From positions 38,358,571-38,422,570 of the forward strand of contig OZ023213.1 of assembly GCA_963995525.1 (NCBI GenBank): a stretch of DNA of 64,000 nucleotides. Reading direction: 5' to 3'. The stretch is from Escarpia spicata. Its lineage: Eukaryota > Annelida > Polychaeta > Sabellida > Siboglinidae. The notes below the pieces were generated by a model. The model had not been told where the DNA came from, ran no database searches, and saw only the letters and a program-made list of their open reading frames with translations. This document shows positions 57,810 through 64,000 of this stretch, piece by piece (the first letter of the stretch is position 1; each line of letters starts with the position of its first letter). Made by a program: the position numbers and the translations under genes.

Positions 57810-57876
57810 AGCCTATTCGTTTAACGTATATCATGCGCAATAAGACTACATATGAGTTCCTTTAAACGAATAGGCT
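57810..57876. repeat. Inverted repeat, 15-bp arms, 37-bp loop
   Basis: AGCCTATTCGTTTAA (57810-57824) and its exact reverse complement (57862-57876) form a stem just upstream of the minus-strand ORF. Confidence 0.9.
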
Positions 57877-58440
57877 TCAGCTGTATGTTTGAAGAGGTGA
57901 GCAATTACCCATTAAGCGCAGTGTGTTTCTTGACATGCATGAGTGATTTTCCACCAGCGGGGTTTTGACTCGTTCTTAAACGTACTTTTACTCTGCATTT
58001 CATTAATTCGCAACAAATATCACTCAAATCAGACAACTCTATCAATCTGATATGTCGAAAATGAATGTAACCATCGTAAATTTTTGGCCATCTTCCAAAA
58101 CAATGGCTACCATGTAAGACCTACATGTGGTTAATCGATGTTATATGAAGAGTGACTCAATGAGAATATCCATGTCAACCTTCATCACCATGTGAACGAC
58201 AGGCATGTTATCAGTTGTAATACGATCGGGCAAACACTGAAGACGAAATACCCATTTCTGTATAAACGATTTTGTTCGTCTCATACTAAGACCTGCAGAG
58301 TAAATTTATGTTGATTGTTTGCACTTCCTTTCACCGCAACCCATCGAAAAATCGACTGGGGATTGTCAAAGATGCCACTCATTAAGTTTGCATAACGGTA
58401 AATATTAGAAAACAACTTCGTAATTCAGCATTTGTTATGA
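57877..58440. other. No gene recognised
   Basis: No ORF, repeat or RNA gene supported. Confidence 0.45.
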
Positions 58441-58444
58441 ATGA

Positions 58445-58962
58445 TGTGGGGTGTATGTACTCAAAGCATTACTCCACCGACTGCCTGTGAAACAACTAGA
58501 ACGGCTGCAGAGAGTACAGAACTGGGCGGCCCGCCTTGTCGACGGCGCCAAGAAGTTCTGTCATGTCACACCTCTATTGACCAAGCTGAACTGGCTGCCA
58601 ATAGCAGTTAGAGTAGAGTATAAGATACTTCTACTCACGCACCGAGCACTGACTGGCTGTGCACCACAGTATATCACCAAATGTCTGAACAGACGTCAGC
58701 CAACTCGACTGTTGCGCTCCAGTGAACACAATCATTTATGTGTACCACGTGCATCGTGTCGCTGGGGTGACAGTTCATTTTGCGTGGCAGCCCCAACACT
58801 ATGGAACTTGCTGCCGCAAAAGCTGACTGCAACAACAATGACAAACACTGATTTTAAATCAAATCTTAAGACTTATCTGTTTTCCCGAACATTCTGTACG
58901 GCGCCGAGAGCAACGATTGTTGGAACGGCGCAATATAAATGTCACGATTTGATTTGATTTGA
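58445..58962 (+). mobile_element. L2-like LINE 3' end, 5'-truncated
   Basis: The frame 58451-58957 is open throughout: ERLQRVQNWAARLVDGAKKF, then HVTPLLTKLNWLPIAVRVEY, KILLLTHRALTG, then RRWGDSSF-type WGDSSFCVAAPTLWNLLP and FKSNLKTYLFS. This is the region after the RT domain in L2/CR1 LINEs. The element closes with ACGATTTGATTTGATTTGAA, a pentamer tail. The open frame suggests a fairly recent insertion. Confidence 0.9.
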
Positions 58963-59410
58963 AAGTCCTAACGTCGACGTGTTGTCATGAGCTGTGCGTG
59001 TTGACAAAAAGCCACCGAACATGCATATTGTCTGCTGTCACACCTTTGTTTTAATGGCCTTGACTGCATTTCAAGTAATTAATAGAAGATGAACTAAACA
59101 TGTGTCATCGCAACACACATTTCAAACAAATGTATGTAGGAAAATAAATAAGACTTGTAAAATGTGACCTACGTTTGGCCCGCATTAAATGTCGGAATTG
59201 TGCACAAGCTTGGACTATTTACGAAATAAACTAACATACACAAGGAACAGTCACAATGTGTTGTCTAATGAGAATATCACGAACCAATTTGACTACATAT
59301 GTTACGATTTTACAAATATTAGTGCGGACTGAATAAAAATGGAAACACGAACTATCTTTTTGGACAAATCATCGGACGAAAAGGAATCCAACGTGAACTA
59401 TTAAAGGGAA
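58963..59410. other. No gene recognised
   Basis: Spacer between the L2 end and the Gypsy LTR. Nothing seen. Confidence 0.45.
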
Positions 59411-59526
59411 TGTGTTGCATACGTAACTAGCACGCTCTCATACTTATGAGCCGACCCCCGGATATTGATCCGCTACGGGGTATACATTGAGTTTGCACGG
59501 AGTTCAATAAAGCTACATACACCACA
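59411..59526 (+). repeat. Putative 5' LTR of the Gypsy element
   Basis: A short segment from TGTGTTGCATACG to ACACCACA, with TG...CA ends and AATAAA at 59507. It is followed by TATTTGGCGACGAGGATCGG, in the place of a primer-binding site. Short LTRs with TGGCGACGAGGAT next to them are usual in one group of metazoan Gypsy elements. The 3' LTR is not in the window, so the limits are unproven. Confidence 0.5.
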
Positions 59527-59860
59527 TATTTGGCGACGAGGATCGGATTGAGTATTCTGAACGTTTAATTGTCAGCAAGCGTGCACTGAACATGCTAGTC
59601 AACGCAGCAAGTCAGCCGTCACCGCTGAACATCGTCCGAATTTCCGAAACAACGTGTAAAAAGTGAACTTTGAAGCTACTTTCGGGATGGCGGGCGCAAC
59701 GACGCTCGACAGCGTCGTGCTAGTAGCGTGAACTTTTGAACTTTCTGCACTCCACTCGCGACGTACACCGTGGCTAACAAGCTGTCAACAAACACGGCGA
59801 AGAGGCGAAAAACCGCAAGTATCCACATTCGTATCGTGTTTACTGTGCTACGCCGCCGTA

Positions 59861-61627
59861 ATGTCACTGCTTGGGGGAACTTTGCCTGAATTTTCGGGAA
59901 AGGATTGGTCGTCCTACGAAGATAGACTAGGGTTTTACTTCGAGGCGAATGACATTGCGCTTGACGCTGTTAGCAAGCGACGGGCTATATTACTGTCAGT
60001 TGTTGGCACAGAGACTTACACTCTGTTGCGTAGCTTGGCAGCGCCCAAGGCTCCTGCAGACTTAACATACAAGGAACTATGTGTGTTACTTTCCTCGCAT
60101 TTTGAACCTAAGCCTAACACAATATTACAGCGTTACTCGTTTTACTCGGCATACCGCAAACAGGGCCAACGCGTAAAAGACTTTGTGACTGAATTAAAAG
60201 AGTTAGCACGAAACTGTAACTTTGGCAAAACACGAGAGGGAGTAAATCTGTCCGAACAATTGATCCTAGACGAGAATCTAAGGGACCGATTGGTGTGTGG
60301 CGTGGCCGACCCCGCCATTCAACGCAGGCTACTGGGGGAGACAGATCTGGGTTTTGATAAAGCATTCCAGATAGCCCTCGGTATGGAGTCAGCTGCCGCT
60401 AACACAGCGCAGCTCCGCTCTACCGGAAGTGACCCAACGTTGCATCGTGCTGACGTTCATAAGGTAACTACGCACAGACAAACACCTCGCAGAGCGAAAC
60501 AAGTAACGCCCATTCAAGGGAGAGCATGTTTCAGGTGTGGGAAGACAACACACTTACAAAGTGAATGTCGTTTTAAGAACGCTGAATGTCGGTTTTGCAA
60601 GAAGATAGGCCACGTCGAGAGCAACTGTTTTACAAAGAAGAAAACAGGCAGGAACCACACAAACCAGATGACGACAGGGGCTCCCAGCGAGAGACAAATC
60701 GTCACGCCTCCTACTTCGTCAGGGGCAATGTACACCTTATATAGAGTACAGGGGCCACGTCCTGACCCGATCACGACATCGCTGAAGGTCGATGGAAAAC
60801 TGCTACCGATGGAGGTAGACACTGGCGCCACGCTGTCAATCATTAGGGAAGAGACATGGCGTCGACAGTGGTCACCTCCACGACCTCGTTTAGTAGGTAC
60901 ACAGGACACTCTTCGCACATACACTGGACAGTGTATCAAGATTAGTGGCATTGATGACGTGACAGTGGAGGGGAACAATGGTGAACGACACATTCTCCCA
61001 CTCATGGTAGTCCCGGGCAATGGGCCGAGTTTACTGGGCAGGAACTGGCTGAGTGTGCTTCGGCTCGACTGGAGTACCATTCATCACGTGAACACATCAT
61101 CCGCAACAGACGAGCAACATTCACAACTCCAGGCTCTACTTCAGAAGTATGAGGCCGCTTTCAAAGATTCGCATCAAACCGTCAAAATAGACGCAGCGAA
61201 GATCTACGTGGAGGAAGACGCCACACCCAAGTATTTCAAAGCACGACCGCTACCGTACGTAATGCGCGACATGGTCGATACAGAACTAGACCGGCTACTG
61301 GCTGATGATGTCATAGAGCCCTTACAGTACTCAGACTGGGCAGCCCCAGTGGCGCCGGTTACGAAAGCGGACAAGACGGTCCGGCTATGCGGTGATTACA
61401 AGCTCACCGTGAATCAAGTCGCGAAGTTGGACAGATCTCCAATTCCGAAGATAGAAGATCTGTACGCGCAACTGGGAAATGGTACTTCATACACTAGACT
61501 CGACATGCGCCACGCGTACGAACAGATCGAGTTACATCCGGACAGCCGAAAGTACGTTACCATTAACACACCGAGGGGGCTATTCACATATAGGCGCCTG
61601 CCTTATGGAGTGTCCTCGGTACCATGA
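59861..61627 (+). CDS. Gypsy Gag-Pol polyprotein, 588 codons, ended by TGA inside RT
   Basis: The ATG at 59861 opens a Gag: the start GTLPEFSGKDWSSYEDRLGF and the YRKQGQRVKDFVTELKELA block near residues 100-120 fit Gypsy capsid. Two CCHC-type knuckles follow, CFRCGKTTHLQSEC (about residue 222) and CRFCKKIGHVESNC (about 243). The aspartic protease has EVDTGATLSII near residue 318 and LLGRNWL near 394. The RT starts about residue 455 with ARPLPYVMRDMVDTELDRLL, then RLCGDYKLTVNQV and TRLDMRHAYEQIELHPDSRK, the first catalytic Asp. It ends LPYGVSSVP at a TGA where the family has Ala or another residue. Gag and Pol share one frame. Confidence 0.92.
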   Translation: MSLLGGTLPEFSGKDWSSYEDRLGFYFEANDIALDAVSKRRAILLSVVGTETYTLLRSLAAPKAPADLTYKELCVLLSSHFEPKPNTILQRYSFYSAYRKQGQRVKDFVTELKELARNCNFGKTREGVNLSEQLILDENLRDRLVCGVADPAIQRRLLGETDLGFDKAFQIALGMESAAANTAQLRSTGSDPTLHRADVHKVTTHRQTPRRAKQVTPIQGRACFRCGKTTHLQSECRFKNAECRFCKKIGHVESNCFTKKKTGRNHTNQMTTGAPSERQIVTPPTSSGAMYTLYRVQGPRPDPITTSLKVDGKLLPMEVDTGATLSIIREETWRRQWSPPRPRLVGTQDTLRTYTGQCIKISGIDDVTVEGNNGERHILPLMVVPGNGPSLLGRNWLSVLRLDWSTIHHVNTSSATDEQHSQLQALLQKYEAAFKDSHQTVKIDAAKIYVEEDATPKYFKARPLPYVMRDMVDTELDRLLADDVIEPLQYSDWAAPVAPVTKADKTVRLCGDYKLTVNQVAKLDRSPIPKIEDLYAQLGNGTSYTRLDMRHAYEQIELHPDSRKYVTINTPRGLFTYRRLPYGVSSVP

Positions 61628-61812
61628 ATCTATCAGAGAGTGATGGACTCAGTACTGAAGAGCATCAAAAACACAATGGTTTATCTTGACGATATACTGG
61701 TAACGGGCAAGGACGATGAGGAACACTTGCAGGTGCTCGACCAAGTCGTGAGACGCCTGGTGGACGCGGGTTTCTGCCTGAAAAAGACGAAGTGCTTGTT
61801 CATTTGGCGGAG
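61628..61812 (+). pseudogene. Gypsy RT continuation after TGA, truncated
   Basis: In the same frame as the Gag-Pol ORF the sequence continues IYQRVMDSVL, then VYLDDILVTGKDDEEHL with the catalytic YLDD, and LVDAGFCLKKTKCLF. It then breaks where the YLGH block should come. The single TGA is the only lesion before the CR1 junction. Confidence 0.85.
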
Positions 61813-62407
61813 ATAGATCGTTGAAATTGGTGGTGTATCAAAGTTCATAAGCAAGTGGAATTACTGATTGATAAGTATTATTCTTGCCTTAATATCATTC
61901 ATAAAGTAGCAGTAAACATATATTGAGTAGCAGTTGTGCTTAAAGTTAGTTAGATAAAGTATTTTAGGACACTTTAGTCTAGTGAGTGATAATAGGGTAC
62001 GTTAGCTTACGGCTACGATAAGTTTGTAAACAAGATTTTACAAACCTCGTTATGTGGTAGAATATATAGGTGATAAAGTAACAACCATAAACTACCTACA
62101 TAAGATAATATCTGTGTAAGTCAGTACCTGCTAGACATTTTGATAAGGTAGCTTTGTTGTTAAAATTAAGCATTTGCGATAATCGGGCGAACTAAGTTTA
62201 TGTAGCTAGTGTCTCTCTTATTCGCTAGGGCGCTGTATAACCTAAATAAATAAAGCAGTCTAGCGTACGCAATCTTACGAAAAGTGTAACATTTGTGCAC
62301 AGAAAACAGTCTTCTTAAAGACTACATAGACAGTGAATGGTGTAAACACAGTTGACAAAACTATTTTAAATAGCTAATTAGATTACTATTATTAAATAAA
62401 TTCTGAT

Positions 62408-63364
62408 ATGGCGCCTTGCAAGCGGCAAGTCAAGGCAAAGAGACACTTGGTGTGCGACGACTGCCACAGTTGGGTAGATTTTGCCTTATCCGGCTGTACG
62501 AAGTCATGGACAGAAACCAAGGAAGAGGGATTCACCTTTCAGTGCGTGGGGTGTTGGAAGGTGAAATGTCTGGAGAAAGAGGTAGCTAGGTTGGTAGATA
62601 TTGTGAAGGGGATGGAGATGAGAATCAGCAAGGAGACAGACGGAATGGAGAGAGACGACAGGGATAAAGTTGGGAATACTGTGAAACTGAAGGAGCAGAG
62701 TAGTGGCAACAAGACCGAGGAAAGGAGACTGAGAGGAGGGAAGGGGATCGGAGGGGAAGAAAGTGGAGGATCGACGGCAGGAAATGTGACAGGTGTGAAG
62801 GTGGCAGGAGAGAAAGTGACCGTAGAGAAAGAGGTAGGAGGGAAAAAGAGACGGGAGAGGAGAGAAGGAAATGCAATGGGAGGAAAGATGACGGAAAGAA
62901 AGGAAGTGAGAGTACATGTGACAGAAGAGAAGTCGGGAGGGACGATGACAGGAAGAAAGGTGACAAGAGAAACAGCGTCAGGAAAGAATGGAACGGACGA
63001 GATTGTGACGGGAGAGCAGAAGACAGGGGAACAAGATTACAACCAGACAGATGCAAACCGTAGAAAGAGCTACACTGAGGCAGTGATTGAGGGGGCAATG
63101 AGGAAAGAGAGGGTGTTTATGGGCGATTCGATTATGAGAAAGACAGATAAGACTCTAAGGGAGGGGGAGGACGTCGTTGTTTGTCTACCGGGGGCTAGGA
63201 TAGAACATGTAACTGAAAGGGTAGAGAAGGTACTGGGGCATGGCAAGGGAGGGTCTATACTAGTACATGTAGGGACAAATAACGCAGAGAGGGAGGGAAC
63301 AACTGGGATAGTTCAGAAGTACAGACAGTTAGTGAAGAAGTTAAAGAAGACAAGAGTAGAATAG
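62408..63364 (+). CDS. CR1 ORF1, part before an in-frame TAG
   Basis: ORF1 proteins of CR1 elements bind RNA and often carry a PHD-like zinc finger and an esterase domain. Here the N-terminus has a Cys/His cluster, CDDCHSWVDFALSGC followed by FQCVGCWKVKC (residues 15-55), of PHD type. A Lys/Glu/Gly/Thr-rich low-complexity linker spans about 70-220. At about 235 comes RVFMGDSIMRKTD, block I of the SGNH hydrolases with the nucleophile Ser, then VCLPGARIEHV and LVHVGTNNAE (block III, Asn). The frame then meets TAG at 63362-63364. Confidence 0.85.
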   Translation: MAPCKRQVKAKRHLVCDDCHSWVDFALSGCTKSWTETKEEGFTFQCVGCWKVKCLEKEVARLVDIVKGMEMRISKETDGMERDDRDKVGNTVKLKEQSSGNKTEERRLRGGKGIGGEESGGSTAGNVTGVKVAGEKVTVEKEVGGKKRRERREGNAMGGKMTERKEVRVHVTEEKSGGTMTGRKVTRETASGKNGTDEIVTGEQKTGEQDYNQTDANRRKSYTEAVIEGAMRKERVFMGDSIMRKTDKTLREGEDVVVCLPGARIEHVTERVEKVLGHGKGGSILVHVGTNNAEREGTTGIVQKYRQLVKKLKKTRVE

Positions 63365-63628
63365 ATTATCCTCTCAGGAATGTTGCCAGTAATGGGAGGA
63401 AGGGGGCCGACATATAGAAACTGCAAGAGGATGGCGATCAACGCACTAGTTGAGCAGATGTGTAAAGAAGAGGGGGTGGGATTCGTAGATTTATGGGGAT
63501 ACTTTGTTGGGAGGGAAGATATGTACATGAGAGATGGCCTACATCTAAGTGGAAAGGGGGCAGCAGTTTTCTCAGAGAACTTGCTGCAATCTGTTGACAG
63601 TGGGACAGGCTGCATCTATTTAAACTAG
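63365..63628 (+). CDS. CR1 ORF1, C-terminal part after the TAG
   Basis: The frame is the same as the preceding part: SGMLPVMGGRGPTYRNCKRM, then GVGFVDLWGYFVGREDMY, then RDGLHLSGKGAAVFSENLL. DGLHLS is block V of the SGNH hydrolases and supplies the Asp and His of the catalytic triad. With the GDS and GTN blocks before the stop, all triad residues are present, so one TAG (one change from CAG, Gln, or AAG, Lys) is the only visible lesion. The frame ends at TAG 63626-63628. Confidence 0.8.
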   Translation: MILSGMLPVMGGRGPTYRNCKRMAINALVEQMCKEEGVGFVDLWGYFVGREDMYMRDGLHLSGKGAAVFSENLLQSVDSGTGCIYLN

Positions 63629-63631
63629 ATT

Positions 63632-64000
63632 CGCAGGGGGGATTCACAGAGAAGCCTGAAACTGGAGGCATAGATAAAGACAGCAGAAATAAATCGGCAA
63701 AGAACAGCCTGGAAAACTGTTCTGAATCAGGATATAAATGCATTTGTTTAAATGCAAGGAGCATAGTAAACAAAAGAAGTGAACTAAACATTATGGTAGA
63801 AGATATTGACCCTCACATAATAGGTATAACCGAATCGTGGGCCACCACTGATATATCATATGCCGAATTGGGACTAACAGGATATGTAATGTTTAGGAAA
63901 GATAGAATAGGAAGAAAGGGAGGTGGAGTTATTTTATATATTAAAGAATCTATCCAGGCTTATGAAATAAAATTAGAAAGAGAAGCAGATTGCGAAGAAG
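63632..64000 (+). CDS. CR1 ORF2, endonuclease N-terminus (partial)
   Basis: The open frame overlaps or closely follows the end of ORF1 in another phase. It reads CLNARSIVNKRSELN, then DPHIIGITESWATTDIS (the catalytic Glu block ITESW of the APE-type endonuclease), then YVMFRKDRIGRKGGGVILYI. The window ends before the GDFN and SDH blocks and before the RT. No ATG is clear at the head; reinitiation after ORF1 is usual for this class. Confidence 0.85.

Larger units (their letters stand above)
59411..61812 (+). mobile_element. Ty3/Gypsy retrotransposon, broken in RT by a CR1 insertion
   Basis: The order is LTR, leader (59,527-59,860), Gag-Pol frame, then a further RT block after a stop. RNase H, integrase and the 3' LTR are missing because the sequence changes abruptly near 61,805-61,815 to the 5' region of a CR1 element. 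Confidence 0.85.
61813..64000 (+). mobile_element. CR1-like LINE, 5' part, running off the window
   Basis: It contains a 5' untranslated region of about 590 bp (61,815-62,407), an ORF1 and the beginning of an ORF2 endonuclease. The 5' end lies at the Gypsy junction. Because most LINE copies here are 5'-truncated, a copy with its 5' UTR and both ORFs is notable. The 3' end lies outside the window. Confidence 0.85.

Noticed and set aside
62504..63098. 137- and 157-codon Ser/Leu/Phe-rich minus-strand ORFs
   Set aside because: They are antisense to the purine-rich low-complexity linker of CR1 ORF1.

Overview
This window looks like nuclear DNA from an animal, most likely an aquatic invertebrate. 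The evidence is a spliced metazoan-type ADP-ribosylarginine hydrolase gene, several LINE clades (CR1-like, L2-like, RTE-like), a tRNA-headed SINE family, Gypsy elements, hAT and Harbinger-like DNA elements, and very long GT/CA microsatellites. Lancelet, mollusc and annelid genomes all look like this. I cannot fix the phylum by eye. Nothing resembles an operon, a CRISPR array or a prokaryotic chromosome.

Layout. 1-9 kb: mostly unassigned DNA, with an odd compact block of short + strand ORFs (0.9-1.7 kb), a SINE, an RTE-type reverse transcriptase relic and tandem repeats. 8.7-10.3 kb: two diverged copies of an exon-like segment and a perfect 26-bp-arm hairpin. 14-25.5 kb: LINE fragments on both strands, long compound microsatellites, a second perfect hairpin and a truncated Gypsy element. 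26.7-29.6 kb: one copy of a 1.1 kb dispersed repeat, then a small TATA-driven gene start whose second exon encodes a signal peptide. 30.4-34.3 kb: a 3.9 kb minisatellite of about 48-bp units that contains a 250-bp higher-order repeat. 34.3-40 kb: two LINEs in opposite orientations.

42.7-48.1 kb: a 4,091-bp foldback element with terminal inverted repeats and a 6-bp target duplication, inserted in the transposase of a decayed hAT transposon. 50.7-53.0 kb: three coding exons of ADPRH, with conserved catalytic motifs and matching splice phases but one in-frame TAG near the end of the second. 53-57 kb: non-autonomous DNA elements and the second 1.1 kb repeat copy. 58.4-64 kb: an L2 3' end, then a Gypsy element (LTR, Gag with zinc knuckles, protease, RT) broken by a CR1 element whose ORF1 has a PHD-like zinc region and an SGNH-esterase-like domain. 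Its ORF2 endonuclease runs off the window end.

The host genes supported here are ADPRH and the secreted-peptide gene start. Most of the remaining recognisable sequence is transposon-derived or simple repeat, and several stretches stay unassigned. The observations I would check first are the nested foldback in hAT, the TAG in ADPRH, the secreted-peptide gene, the unexplained mini-ORF block at 0.9-1.7 kb and the higher-order minisatellite.
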